A DNA stretch of 64,000 bases from Ceratodon purpureus (GCA_014871385.1 CM026421.1:13383117-13447116); one strand, 5' to 3'; positions 1 to 13,442 are shown, counted from the stretch's first letter. Numbers and translations are program-made. Notes: generated from the letters alone by a model not told the origin.

Positions 1-1560
1 TCAAATAAACATTGCTCACATATTCCTCAGACTTATCTTTTTCTTCCCCTCAATTTTCTATCACTTCTAAAAATAATTTAGTACCTGTGTTGTGATGTGA
101 CGTAATAGTTTGATGGAGCTGTAGGAAATGTGCGCAAGTTTCCTTTCAACTCACACCATCTATTACAAAAAAGAATTGTGTTATCATGATAAATGAATTG
201 GAAGGTGCGGATAAATCTCAATTGGCAGATGGGAATACACTATAACACACAGGGTAGTGGTAGGGGTTGTGGTGACCACATTTTTCCTTGACATAATAGA
301 TTAGACATGAAAGGTTGAAAATTAATGGTAGTAACAAACAGAGTCTTGGTGCACAAACTCAAATCTAAACGACAAGATTCTTGGTGCTCTCAACAAGACT
401 GGAGTCTTTTAAAAATTTAAAACTATTTTAGAAACTTATTCTAGATGTAACGTCTGGGATTAATGGTAAGAAAAAACAGAGTTCGTGCACAAATCCAAGT
501 CCTTAGGGTATGACTCTCCGTGCCCTCAACAATGTTGGAGTTTTCAATTTTCTTCCTCATGACATACCTGCGCTGTAAGGTGGAAAATAAAATCTGTTTC
601 CATTGAAGGGAACTCTCACCGGGGTCCTCCCAGGCACTATCAGAGAAAGCAAATACAAGCCTTTGCTCAAACATATTGTCTTTGTTATGCAATCTGCCCT
701 GCTCCAGCAAATTTGATGCTTTAGTTGCTAGTTCAAATTTCCTAATGCATGCTGAGGAGGTCTTCCAAATTGCCAGCAGCAACAAGCAGAATGGCATGTT
801 GTAACAACATTCTCAAGTACATGAAGAAATGCAGTAAAGAATACTTAGCTGCGGTTGATTCCAAATTTTCTGGTATTTTGTGTGTCCATGAGATTTTTTG
901 CACCGGTAATTTCATTTCTCAATAGATCTTGAACCCGGAAGGCAATCAACAAGTCCGTACCAGGACCCTGGTTGGATTGTACTTTTATTTGTTCTAATAC
1001 TTAAGGCTGGTTTACACTACAGTACGGTGTAGAAGTGCACTAGTATGTCAACAACACATGCTTATTTGACGAAAAGAATGGCATGCTCATTGAGATGGAA
1101 AAACTAAAAAATATCTTAAGATATTTGATTAGTCACAGTGTAAACACCGAAAGGGCAAGTTTACCAAAGAAGTTGGTCCAAGGGAAACTTCAAAAGTCAT
1201 CCCAAATGCTTTTAGAATAAAAAACAAAAGACATGGAAAGAAACCAATTGTAAATGCAATAATAGCCAGATTGGAAAAAAAAAAAACCCATAAGTGCTTG
1301 AGTCTCTAAGATAAAGCAAAAAGAAAACAACATACGATAAGATTTAAAAAAAATACAAATGTCTACAATAACTTTAAAACAAAACCAAAATTTTCCAAAG
1401 GTGAGGTTTATTGTCCAAGGCTTTGAGGTTATCCAAGAAACTTAACCTCCTTTCATCAAACTCCCCTCATACCTCCCATTAACAACACCATCCACACACT
1501 TCAAATTTTTACACCAAACGAGTCTTCACCATAGTAGTAGTGTGAATCCCAACCGGACAA
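1..1560. other. AT-rich intergenic stretch
   Basis: No gene, RNA or repeat could be supported here on either strand. Open frames are short, use no recognisable motif, and the sequence is AT-rich with poly-A runs such as the one near 1276-1286. Confidence 0.5.
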
Positions 1561-1835
1561 GAGCCAAATTCTCACCCAATCATACCCTGCTCAGTCCCCC
1601 CTAAAATCCCGCTCCCTTTCCCCAAAAGCAACCAGCACAAAAAAATAAAAAAATAAAACTAAAAAAAATGAATCCAAGAAGCAAAGTGCACCCCGGAACA
1701 CATATGCACAACAAGTGTGTCCATGTACCTAATACGAACCCCCCACCAGCCCCCCCAGAGCCGTCATCCACGAAAAAGCCGCCCCCATCCCCGGATGAAA
1801 CCCCATTATTCATCCGAAAAGCGACGACCCCGAAA

Positions 1836-2560
1836 GGCCCGGGCCAAGGGGACAGCCCGGGGCCCGTGCCAGTGCCGTTGGGCCGGCGTGGTGGCCCGCC
1901 CGGGCCCGGGCCCGGCCCCAGCCCGACCCGTGCCGCGACCGGAGACATAGTGAAGCGCCGGCGCAAGAGCGAAGTTTGGCGAAGGCGAGTTGCGGGGGAG
2001 GAGAGAGAGATGGTGGCGATGATCGACATTATTTAGCGTGATATTTAATTCGTTTATGGAGCCTGATCTGATCAATCACTCAGGGAGCGTGCCCAATTGC
2101 AGGCGGGCTCCAATCATCGCGGCGTGGCGGGGGTCCGGGCGGGGAGCAATCGTCGGCTCCCGTCATTTGCTCCTGCTTTGGTGTGGACCGCTTTGGTTTG
2201 CTTTGCTGCTGGCTGCGATAGGATGAATGTGGATAGCGCCGCTCCACATGCAGCGAACATGATGGCGAGGCGGGGTCTCGCGCAACGAACCACAGGGAGC
2301 TAGCGAGGAGGCGGAAGTCGGAAGCAGCAGCCTGCCTGGAGGGATGGGATGTGATGGATCATGATGATGGGAGAATGGGAAGGAAGGGAGGTTGTATGAG
2401 GCCCAGTTCAAGAGGAAGCTCCGGAAAGTGCAACCAGTCTGTGAAAGCGCAAAAGCGCGAGCAGGCTGGGCTGTGGCCCATCGTCGTCGCGTCGTCATCG
2501 TCGTCGTCGCCTTGCGGGCAGGCGCTTTTGCGAGTCGCGTGGGGCCCTTGTGAGAGGGAG
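1836..2560. promoter_or_regulatory. GC-rich island, probable promoter region
   Basis: The GC content rises abruptly from an AT-rich flank into a CpG-dense block. Its core (1836-1935) is almost pure G/C with repeated GGGCCC-type strings. It ends just before a TATA-like motif at 2612. Long frames read through it on both strands, but they are rich in Gly, Pro and Ala as expected from composition alone. I infer an upstream promoter or CpG-rich regulatory block; no product is recognisable. Confidence 0.35.
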
Positions 2561-2611
2561 GGTCAGGGGGGCTCCTTGCGCTCATCATCACGGCGTGACA
2601 TCCTGGGAGCC

Positions 2612-2619
2612 TTTATATA
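2612..2619 (+). promoter_or_regulatory. TATA-box-like motif
   Basis: TTTATATA lies in a GC-rich context and is followed about 30 bases later by a C/T-rich stretch typical of plant transcription starts. The first ATG downstream, at 2684, opens only a 17-codon frame (MGSQQWQPS...). The transcript could therefore be non-coding or spliced. Confidence 0.35.
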
Positions 2620-3504
2620 CGGCTCGCCAATTGGAGATTGTCACTCACTCGTCTCCATCCCGGTCTTTCCTCAGGCTTGGAAGATGGGCAGCCAGCAGTG
2701 GCAGCCCAGTTCGCCGTCTGCTACCGCCATCCGGTAGCAGGCCACCTGCATGGCCGGCTTCCCGTGTTGCAGCTCCTATCTTACTAGCACATGGAGGGAG
2801 TCATGTGGCAAGTGTCGCTACTGTTCGCCCTCGTTGCTTCCGTCGGTGACTTAGCTTGTCTTGGTTGCCGAAAACAAGTATAGCTAGGTGGTATACTTGT
2901 GTGCCAGGTTGTTATCTTTTTGTCTATGGGAGGCACTTGCGTAGGCGTCTCTGAATCGTTATATGTGTCGCAGCATGACCCAGTTCGGCCCTTTTCCGTT
3001 CTTCTCTCAGTGGAGCACCCAATTGACCTCCCTCAGATCATAGAATTTTTTCGTTCGGGGACCTCTTGGTTTGAGCCACCGGGATCTTTTGATTCAGTGA
3101 TGGTCTCAGCATCGCCTTGCTTGCGATATAGTCCGTGTGCAATTCGCTTCAAGGTTGCACTTTTCGTGTAATTTAGAGCTCAATTTGGCATGGTGGCAAT
3201 CAGAATTTGAAGCATTCTCTCCTCTCTTTAGAGCTGTGACGGAGTAGGAATTTTATTTCTATCTCTTTGAGTGTGGCCTGCGTTAGTACATTTTTTATTT
3301 CATCCCGAACGCTCCCACTGTCGAAAGAATAGTGTGCGCTGGAGTTGAATTTACTTAAGTCATCGCAGTGTGTCCTAGCTAGACTACCTTTCTGAATATT
3401 CTATCCACTTACCTCTGTGACGTGTTTCACACATCGACCAATTCGTAAACATGACAATGTAGGGCTCTGACACGCTCTAAACGCTCTAACTTATCTGCTG
3501 CAAT

Positions 3505-3985
3505 GTAATGTATCTGCATCTGCACCTGCACCACCGTGTGACAGTGACGACCTGTCCTGCGATAACATGCACATGATGACCTGCATTTTCGAATACAGAC
3601 GTCCTGGATTCGGAGCAGTCGTTGCATATCACGGACAAGAACAGTTGCTCACATTGCGATGGTGAGGTGCTTATGCAGAGGCTTTACATTGTAGCTCATT
3701 CAGCTGCACCTGTGGAGTTAACGGTCTATCAGTGAGCACTTGGATAACTTAACCACAGTTATACACACTGTATGTCAAGACTTCATAGCTGCAACTTCAC
3801 ATATCTGCATCTGCACCTGCACCAAAATGCGGTGATGAGTTGTTCTAAATTGAACTGGCACTATCTACACTATCATGGCCAGCATTTCGCTGGATTGATA
3901 GGGGTCGATGGTGTGCTCATATTCCCACATACTGGTGAGGTACTTATGCAGAAATGTGGCGTTGTAGCTGAACCTCAGCATCGGC
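3505..3985. repeat. Degenerate direct duplication, about 300 bp period
   Basis: Two segments, starting near 3505 and 3800, share the block tctgcatctgcacctgcacc. About 150 bases later both carry a near match of the form ggtgaggtGcttatgcaga followed by ttgtagct. The spacing inside the copies is similar, so this looks like an old local duplication. No gene is seen in it. Confidence 0.45.
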
Positions 3986-5004
3986 AACACTGCTCGGTCG
4001 CCTCTGATCTCGGAAGGAAGCGGTGACCGTAGAATCGATGTTCTGGAATATCGTTGAAGAAGCATGATTACTCTATTCTGCGGCCAGCCTCACCCAGTCA
4101 GTTTTTGGAGGACGAATCACATCCCGATTGAATTTTGTTTAGCAGCCCATATGTGGGTCCAACTTAAATCATGTCATGCAGCGGAGTGTAACGCGCGGAG
4201 AGTCATCTTCGGCGCCAGAAAAGGTAATGAGCACCGGAGATTCCCTCAATTTTTGTTCATTTGTTGACATGTAGCCAATGGTTGGAGGTTAGCATCAACA
4301 GAAGGATGAATTATATACTCTCTGCCAAGTGAATCTAAATTTATTCGTAGTCGAGACGATACACCCCTGGAAGAACGGCACCTATTCATAGTTAATGTGT
4401 TTTAGGATGTCAACGCCGGCTCCAGACGCTTGAATTAGTCTCATAAATCTTGAGTGCTGATTTCGGCAGTGTAGCCAGCTCACTGGTGCTATGCAGAAGC
4501 GGCCTGGACGGAAATAATCGTGAGTCCACATATCAAACGTGGTTGGTTATGTGATAGGCCTACCTGCTGGAGTATTGCATAAACTTAAAATCAATAAGAC
4601 TGAGGGAGACGATGTTTTCCCCGGCTAGATTGTATACTGAAGTTTGTTTTTTGATTCAGCCCAACAACGAAGGTACTTGGACTGATCTTATTCGGTAGCG
4701 AGTAGTCGCCATTTGTTACCAACTTTCCAAATCTGCGAAGCCGTATTGTGGGAGCCGTGTTATTAGAAGCGATAAAAAATAGAATGCTTATGTACATTGT
4801 TTGTCCGTTAGGTGGTCAATGTCTGCAACTCCATCTACAATTATCATTTAGAAATATCTTGATATCTAACAGTTAATCAATAGTCGAAGGAAGAGCCGGC
4901 CTAGCCACTTACAGTCCAGAGAACAGATGTACTTGAGGCAGAATTTTAATGATGAATAGACTAGCTGCCAACCTCTGTCTTTTGAACAGGCTCTGGTACC
5001 ACTC

Positions 5005-5070
5005 TACCTTTGGAGACTATGCCTTTGGTACTGAGTTTCCATACCTTTGGTGACTATGCGTTTGGTACTG
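5005..5070. repeat. 29-bp direct repeat, two copies
   Basis: A 29-base unit beginning tacctttgg and ending tttggtactg occurs at 5005-5033 and 5042-5070 with two mismatches. An 8-base spacer separates the copies. Confidence 0.7.
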
Positions 5071-5310
5071 CATTGTCCATAGAGATTTAGACAGCACCAC
5101 TGACCTGTGTGATTGTGGTATGGTTGAGCCTGATGATGGAAGTAGAGCAGTTGAGAGGACGAATAGTATTTCTCTGCAATCTCCACCGTTTCCGAGGCAG
5201 AGCTCCTGCAAAATAGGGCTGGCACAGTACCATGTACACAACAGTTTAAGTGAACCAGTTTTCAATGTGGAACATTGTAAGTAATTCGGGTCGACCAGAG
5301 GTTATCTGAG

Positions 5311-5377
5311 CAAAGTTTCTGTCGTCCTCCTATTAGCAACGTTTCTGTCGTCCTATTTGCAAAGTTTCTGTCGTCCT
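5311..5377. repeat. Short interspersed tandem repeat, three copies
   Basis: caaagtttctgtcgtcct occurs at 5311-5328 and 5360-5377. A copy with one change (caacgtttctg...) lies at 5337-5354. Confidence 0.75.
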
Positions 5378-8300
5378 GTGTCTCTTGTTAGAGATGGAAA
5401 GTGATGAGATTGCTGACCAGGGTCTGTACCTTTGAATTAGGTCGGTTGTGTACGAAAGTTCCACAATAGTCTGCCACCCCCGCTGATTGGCTCGTTGCAC
5501 TAAGTGCACCGACCACTCTTTCGATCTTTAGCAGTCGTCACGACCCGCAAGAAAGAACTAGGATCGCAGCAGCTCTAGCGAGGATGACGAGAACTGATAT
5601 TCTGGTACGGTTGTGATATTCGTAGAACTTTCGGTCTACTGCACCCGAGTGTCTTGAACATTTTGAGCAGGAAGCTTGTAGTGTAGCGTTTCATTTGGAT
5701 GCTACATTGTAGTCTATCGGCAGGTTTACTGTTTACTGCAAACGGATGTTCCAATTGGGAACGCTTTTTAATCACTTATTTTGATTGAAGCTGCCATGCT
5801 AATCATTGTTATACCTGGTGTGCATTGAGTCTTACACATATCTAGTCTGGGTGGTTAGTATGGTAATGCAAGCGCATTGTATCAAGGTCAAAGGACTCCA
5901 GCTGCCGTACTAATATCCTGAAGTGTAAAACTTTGGTTGGTAATCAAATGAATATTTGTTGTGTCAACATGGCAATCAATCTCAGTTCATTAATTTTCAT
6001 CACTTACCTTGTCAAGTTGTTCTGACGTTTGTTCCAAGGCTCCATGTTTCAGATGTTCTGCTCTTAGTATATACGGTTCTAGTGGACGATGACGTGAACT
6101 TATGTGGTCGGTTACCCACTTGCTAACGACCCCGTTGATGGAAAAATCTGCCTGAAGTTACAACCTCAACTACTCTGAAGCTGGTCACCATTTGAAACCT
6201 CTCGGTTGGTTCCCTACATGTGGATGATGCATAGTAAAATCTAGATCGCTACTTGAGCAGCTACTGTAGTGCTGATGGAAGGGGTTTAATAGATTATCAG
6301 TACAATCGCCACATTTTTTTCTCACTCGTGAAAAACCTTCGTAGAAGAAAGAAAGATGTAGTTACCTACAGGTTTGCCAGAACCGCAATATGTGAAAACT
6401 GTTGAAATTTGAAATTGTTCCTTGTCAAAGCGTTTCAGAAAGATGATATTCAATTGCTGTCAACGAGCCTGCTTGGACAAGATGGACCATCTTTTGGTGC
6501 AGTTATCACTAAGAGTATTATATAATCAAATGATTATTTGAAAAGAGCATGTACAACAAATGAGCGAGTGCATTCTCCTATCTATTATCAAACACCTCAA
6601 TAGGGTGCGTACAAATAACATTGAACCTGAACCATTCAATAAATATATTAATCATACCTCTAAGGAAGAGAAACATTATGAATTCTTGATTCAACCCTTC
6701 CCTCGGATCAATGATATTGACTGGCCCTCCCGCTGAGAGCAGCAATTACGCTCACACTGCTATCTGTCACGAAACTTTGCACTCCAACTCAGCAGCTGCA
6801 TGCAGGACAGAAGAAAACTTTATGATTATCTTGGCTCTTAAGCAAAATTTCAAGTGATATCTTTGTGTGTGGATTCTGTCCACCAACACTTGTCACTTTG
6901 GACAATACAGTGCGTACGCTACACAGACCTTCTAAGTTGGTTTTCTACTGTTTAAACAACTTGCTGCACAGATGATGTAACTGATGGAAGTTGCGCAGAT
7001 ACTTGTCATCAGTAACCAATGATTGTGGTCTCCAACTCCAAGCTGTTGTCGATTGTCATCCAGTGAGACAATCTGAGTCCTGACGCCCTGGCCTCTCAGA
7101 CTCCCAAGGCCCCATGATTCGTTCAGCCTTGCATGGTGGGATACCTCTGAAGAGTCCCTGTTTACACCAAGTATGCAAATGTCCTGGATATTCAGTATAT
7201 TACAATTCATGTAGAGTAGCAACTGTTTGACTCCATGATGCTCTACACCACTCTCTGAGCACTATTCATTGAGTTCTTTTCTTTCTTTCAGATATAGCCC
7301 ACTTGAGATAGCTTAGCTGCAAGAATTCTTTGCAACTCCAAGTGGCCCACCTGCTGGTCTTGTGGTGGCTGCTAAGGCACTTCTAAGTTCTTGAACATAA
7401 GATCTTATCCTATCCTTGGTTTTCTAAGGTGCGGGAGATGATGTACGGAAAATGTATTGGGCCCTGATCTTTCACTGAGGGCATACTGCATTGAGATGGA
7501 AAACTGACACTTCTTCATATCCTAGTTGTATTTTTATGTATATCCCCTTCACAATGTGTTACAAGATATTAGTATACAACAGTATTAGGCGGGGCCCAAG
7601 TTGTATCAATTGATATCTTGTTAATTTCTGATGCATGAAATCTGCCATTGTAACCAACATTACCTTTTTCATCCACGATAAAGGTTTCCAATCTTGACTG
7701 TATCATTACAATATGGGTTGAAATGCCAAGAACATCAACTTGAATGGGAGACAATAGATATGTCAAAAATCCAGTGGCAAGTCTTGATTCTCAAGGTCCT
7801 TTGCATGCATTTGGTTCCTCTCTGTACTTCCACAGATGGGTTGGAGCTAGATCATAAGCAGGCTGGACCATAAGAACAACTATCAGAGCAGCATTAACTG
7901 ACCAAAATGCTATGAGCTTTCTGGTCCTCAAATGACATCATCACTCATGTTGAATGTTTGTAGAGACTCTGCAAACCACTGTAAAGTACAGTATGCTTGT
8001 TATATGTCAGACCTTTGATGACATGGAAGAAGTATATGGAAGAAGAATATGGTGGGGATCCATATGATAGAATTTGAAACAAATGAGGATTGTGATACTT
8101 AAAACCTTAAACCGGGAGTCCCCATATAAAAAGCGGGAATAGACTCTGCCCATTTGCAACTCTAATTTGTGCCTTCTTTACACTTTTCTCATAGCTCACT
8201 TCCAATTAGATTACGAGTCAAACAACTTTTAACTTGTGAGTAGAGTAACTTATTGTCTTCACTCTCAAATTCTCCTTCAAAATATCACCTTTGTGAATCA

Positions 8301-10769
8301 TTTGAATTCCAATACTTAGCCAAATTTTAAAAAGCTAAAATCCTCCAACTTAGAGAGTGAAGACATAAACAACATCTTGGTTTGCAACACAATCTATGAT
8401 TCTTTTACTTTGAAAGAATTGATGAAAATGCTTGAAGAGGCACAAAGATATACATTTGGATGAATAAAATAATGCAAGATTTGTACAATTGAACCATTTA
8501 GAGTACTAAATTGGAGAAGACATGTATAGGTTTATCACTTAATTTAAACAATGTAGAACTTAGATTAGCAACTATATTGATCATGTATATTAGTTTGTAT
8601 CATATAGAGATTATCTCCGAAAGAGGGTTAAGGACAACATGTGTTATACATGTTTTGGTGGCCTATGTAAAAACACTACTTCTACACAATACGTTGATAG
8701 CACGTTCATTCATTCTTAAACAAACATTTAATTTTCTTGAAAAATACATTTTCTCTTCCAAAAATTGAGTTATTAATTTTTTGTATATTCAAATTTTTAC
8801 TACATATAGCCTTAAGTAGATTACAAATAAACAAATATCACATATTTTTTCTCATATTTTTGTTTTGCCATCCTTAAAATTTCCAATTTATTCTTGTTTT
8901 CTTTTTAAGAATTATTTATAAACAAACCTACTATCAATGTCCGGTACTCTTAATTCACATCTGTCATTTCAACAAAGGTTACTCTTCATGTGATTTTTTA
9001 ATATTGTTAAAAGATTATGATATTTGTCAACGTGGACTTATTGAATTCTTGGAAAGCAATCCATGAAAGTACGCCCTAATGTCATTCCATGTCCCTATAA
9101 AATGCATTATACAGCCGGACAAGTACAAAAGAAGCTTGAGATGATCATGTCCCTACTCTGTCCTCGCAACAAATTAGGCTTTTACTGTACATAATTTGGC
9201 TCATCACAAACATGTAAACTCATTGCCACTACAGTATGACATTGGCGCTTGAAAGGTCATCTCATGTTTCCTGGAAACAAAGCGTCAAAAGGGTCAAAAA
9301 TTAGGGACATGTGCAGCAGTGAGATTGTGAATGCCAACTCATGTCCTACAAGCTTGAATGATTCAAATCAAAACTTCAAAGTTGGCAGCCGCCTTCACTC
9401 TGAAATTGTGCAAAACTCTGAAATTTTGTACAACATAACTTCAATCCTTTTTCGTTACAACATAGACTTTAGTGCATCACAGAAGACCAAGAGTTCAGTA
9501 GAAATTAGTTTAGGCAAATCCAGTTTCTAGTGCTGAGTTTATGTTGATTGAGAGAAGTTGAAGCACTTATATTGGAGGCCAATTTTGGTTTTTGGTATTC
9601 AAAAGTAAATCAACATGTATTGCTCCTATATTATTTTGGATTTACTGTTGAGAGGACAATTATCAATTTGGGTACAACTTTTGTCACTTTCAAAAAAAAG
9701 TTTCAAATAATCACATTAAGTACTTTCTATTCCTTCGTACATTGGGAAAAAGTCATAGTGCCCAAAGCTATTTTTTCTGTTTGGCAAACTATGTAACCAA
9801 TTTTGTAGCACTCTTCTACTATCTTTGAGAACTCTATACAAGAATATTACATGATTCTATCTAATATTAGTAAAACAATTTCATTCCAAAAAGAATTAAG
9901 AAATTCTAATTATGATAAATAAGATATTAAATCATTTTTTCTCCACAGCATTGAAATTGGAGATTTTGTTTATTTTGTTTATTTATTTTATGCTTACTTC
10001 AAGAATTACATACATAAATGACTAAAATTGTGTTTTTTGAGATCTGTAGAAAAAAAGTCGGTGGTGGAAGAATTTCTTCCATGGTAATCAAAGCATGCTA
10101 CTCTTCTATAAGAGGCTCTATTGACAACATTGGTTTCGTTAGAAGTGTACATAGTTGTGTACGTTTTTTTATATGGATTATTTTTGAATGTTTCATTGAT
10201 AATTTTATGGCACATTATGTGTTTTTGGTCACCTAATTTTTTTATTTAACGTAATTCCATATCAATTCAAATCATTAAAAACATACAACTTCATGTACTT
10301 TTACAAAACATCATATTTGTATTTGAAAAGACTTAAGAAATATTTTATTTTAGCTTGGAAGATAAAAATAACATAAATGTGAAATTTGTGATACAATATA
10401 AGTAGAAGTTGATTTCTAAAGCCTTTTTATTTATCAAAATGAAGTGTAGATATCAAATTCTAATATTGTAGAAGTGATACTCCATTATTTTCAAATTTAC
10501 ATGTATGCAACATGTACACAAAACTTAATAAATATTCAATAGCAAATCATATTTATAAATTATAATAAGTATCACATCTTAAAACAATACCAACATGTGA
10601 TTACGACAAAAATTGTCTACAATTTAATACATATCCATGAATCTAATCTTGTAGAGACTTTGTAAAACCTAGCGCCAAAGAATAAATATCCTAATCATCC
10701 ACTAATGCATTCTCTCCAAATTGGGTTCCTTTAGCCATAGAATTATCAACCTCACTTCATTTTTCTTTG

Positions 10770-12367
10770 TTAACCCCTAAAGGACAATAGTCCTGGAATG
10801 GGCGTTTTTCAAATTTAGGCAGGTTCCTAGAATTCCAATTTAATTCCTAAATCTTTGAAAAAAATAATGTAGGTAGGCATTTTGAAGAGCTTTGTGCAGG
10901 GGGGAAGCACAATAAAGTGGACCACCAAGTGCAATATGTGATCACTAGGAAGTGAATATGAAGTGTGCTGTTTTTTATAGCTCAAAGCTGATTTTGAGCA
11001 TTTTGGTGTAGTTTTTGAGCATTTTAGTCACTTTTTAAGGTGTCATAAGGTATCTTACACACATCTCCATGAAAAACACATCTTCAATTGAAACTTAATT
11101 TGACCCCTAGTTCTAAATCATGAAAATGAACTTTTCCAAAGTCTTGATTTCTTCATTTGGGGCCCTCTATTGTCTTTAGAGGATGTTTTTTCCAATTTAA
11201 AAAACAATGTTCGGTGAAAAAAACCTCACAAAAAGTTTCACCAAAAACAGTGTTTTAAAAACGTCCCGGGGATACTTTTCGCCAATCTAGGATTGCAAAC
11301 ACGGCCACCCGGATCATTTCTACAAGCGTAATGTACAAACGAAGGGCCCCACAAAGTCAAAAGTGATTTTTGTCAAAACTACAATGTAATACGGTCACTT
11401 TTCCAAATGACTGCATTCACTTTGTTCAACTTTGTGGTGTTCATAAAGGTGTCTCAACTCAACAACTACGAACGCAAATTTCGGAAGTTGTAGTACATCA
11501 AGTCTACTTTCCGTATCCCAAACCTAATTTCCCATCAAGAAGTTTTAGATGCCACTTTCTAGCGTGTTTACACAACAGGCTGAAATTGGCAATGAGCTAA
11601 GCACTTTTGTTGTCCACTTTATTGTGCTTCCCCCCGCAGAATTTTTTTTTTTTTTTTTTGAACATACTGAAAAAAAGTTACGGGGTTTTGAGTGTCAAAA
11701 GCTGCATTCAGCCAAACTTCGGGCAAGCTCACAGCCATTGTGAATGCAGCAAATTCTGCCCAAAACTGCCCAAACTGCCCAAAACTGCCCAATGACGAAA
11801 CTTTGAAATTCCACCAAAAATTGAGATTTTGATATTTTTCAAAAATAAAAATTTCTATGTATAGAAAAGGCAGTAGAGCATGTTCCCACCGTTTGGATTT
11901 TTAATCCAAATTTTTTTCATATGCTGTTTTTATTGTCAAAAAACGGCCTTTGTTTGTGAATTTCAGTATACCCCCTAGCGGAAAATGATTTTTTTGGCAA
12001 CCTTTCACAACTTTTTTGAATATAATTTTTTAATTACAATTAGCTAACTCAGTATTCTTTGACGTGCATCAAAACCCCCAAAATCCATAATGCAAAAAAA
12101 TGGGTTTTTGGGCCTTTAAAACTCTGTTGTTCCCTTTTTGCGCAGGGAAAAAAAACTTGTTTTTCAACTATGAACGTTATGATCTTGCAATTGGTGAGGA
12201 ATGAGTGTATAAGATTTGGTGGACATGTAGACATACAAGTTAGCTGCAAGATCTTATGGTTAGATGTACTAATTAAGACATCAACTTTGCAAAATCCACC
12301 TTGCTTTGAAGAGGGGCTGTTTTGAGGCAGTTTTGATGAAAAATACCCTTAGAACTTTAGGGGTTAA
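10770..12367. mobile_element. TTAA-flanked non-autonomous transposon (piggyBac-like ends), with nested insertion
   Basis: Both ends carry TTAA, and the inverted repeat reads TTAACCCCTAAAG (10770-10782 and the complement at 12355-12367). The body aligns with the copies at 27560-28416 and 33254-34112, sharing the tract with aactgcccaaaactgccc and the gtttggattTtcaatcca region. Relative to those copies it holds an extra 737 bp (10899-11635), which is itself a transposon. No transposase is encoded. TTAA duplications with ends starting CCC are the hallmark of piggyBac, so I infer a piggyBac-mobilised MITE. The left-hand sequence is more diverged than in the other copies, so this is an older insertion. 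Confidence 0.65.
10899..11635. mobile_element. Nested MITE with 24-bp terminal inverted repeats and 3-bp target duplication
   Basis: The ends are perfect 24-bp inverted repeats (10899-10922 and 11612-11635), starting GGGGGGAAGCACAATAAAGT. The trinucleotide GCA flanks both sides (10896-10898 and 11636-11638). The two other family members lack this segment, which gives an empty-site comparison. A 3-bp duplication with G-rich ends fits a PIF/Harbinger-type MITE, although a CACTA relative cannot be excluded. No transposase frame is present. Confidence 0.65.
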
Positions 12368-12810
12368 AACCAATAAACTCATATCCCCCCTCTTCTTGAT
12401 TTTGTACTTTAGTGTGGACTTAGCACATGATAATCTAGGATCAAATGTGTATAAAATGGTAAAACCTTCTTCACCAATACCTTCTATAGTTTTTTCTTCT
12501 TTACTTTAAGATGAACTTCTTGATTAGTATTTTTTTTTTTATTCAACTCCTTTATCTAACCAAAGAGGGATTTTGATTAGAATTGGCTCTCAAACTTTGT
12601 CAACATAAACCTCCATCCACTTTTCAAGCCAAACATGCATTTCTACATTTCCTTCTATTATAGAAAAGTTGTTTAGCTCTTCCACTAACATTATTTATCA
12701 TGTGTGAAAAATCTTCCCTAATTATCACCTATTTTGCGTGATAAAAGTGACCAATATAAAAATTCAATAACCTCTTGACAATAAGCCTTTCAAAACTTAG
12801 AGCACATATT

Positions 12811-13306
12811 TCATCCATGGGCTGGGTCAATGTAATAGGAAGTAATATTTTGCTTCTCATGAGCCAAATTATCCTCTAGAAATGAATTAGAAGGGTGGCG
12901 GAGGAAAACAATATATTGTCCAAGTGGATTATAGTGATTAGCTTCCAACCACTTGAATGCATTATGAATGCATGCTCTAAGTTTTGCTTCTTGCCTCCAA
13001 TATAATAATGATTTTCCATCTACTTCGTCCATAAAATAAATTTTGCGTTATATACCCCAAAGAATCCACCGTTGCCATTTTACAAATCAAAATAGGTTCA
13101 TTTATTAAACCTAACACAGGTTGGAGCCAACCAGTAGACATACTTGGACGGTCTCCGTTTGATGTTTTGTTTTTATTCCACTTTGGACTATCAAAAGTGC
13201 AAACTCTATAACTTTGTTGCTTCTTTGACTTGAAAGTAAATTTATTATCATAAGCATTGCAAATGACTTTCAGTGCTTTCAAACATGTATCAGCAAGTAT
13301 GATCAT
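12811..13306 (-). pseudogene. Degraded protein-coding remnant, unknown family
   Basis: Two minus-strand frames abut with a frame change near 13032. The upstream frame (13306 down to 12977) encodes STGWLQPVLGLINEPILICK and then MATVDSLGYI. The downstream frame (from ATG at 13032 to 12811) encodes DEVDGKSLLYWRQEAKLRAC followed by a stretch rich in W, H and N. Both look protein-like in an otherwise AT-rich desert: Trp, Pro and charged residues are well mixed and there are no homopolymers. I do not recognise the family. A frameshifted transposon or captured-gene fragment is likely. An intron between the two frames is an alternative. Confidence 0.35.
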
Positions 13307-13442
13307 AGAACATAATAAAAAACTTAATTCTCATATTCTTGAAAGAAGTCTTAAATACATCCAACAATTGCGATCATAGAACATAATCAAAAAACTTAAT
13401 TCTCATGTTCTTGAGAGAAGTCTTATATACATCCAACAATTG
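13301..13442. repeat. 71-bp tandem duplication
   Basis: Two adjacent copies (13301-13371 and 13372-13442) start gatcatagaacataat and end catccaacaattg, with a handful of substitutions. Confidence 0.8.

Larger units (their letters stand above)
4031..10769. other. Gene-free stretch with minor tandem repeats
   Basis: Apart from the small tandem repeats listed separately, nothing here supports a gene. The part before about 7.9 kb has moderate GC, and the rest becomes strongly AT-rich. Open frames of up to about 95 codons (for example at 9249-9530) show no recognisable domain or splice pattern. Confidence 0.45.

Noticed and set aside
1601..2036. Overlapping 120-140-codon frames on both strands in the GC island
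   Set aside because: Gly/Pro/Arg-rich products on both strands reflect GC composition, and no splice or domain support exists.
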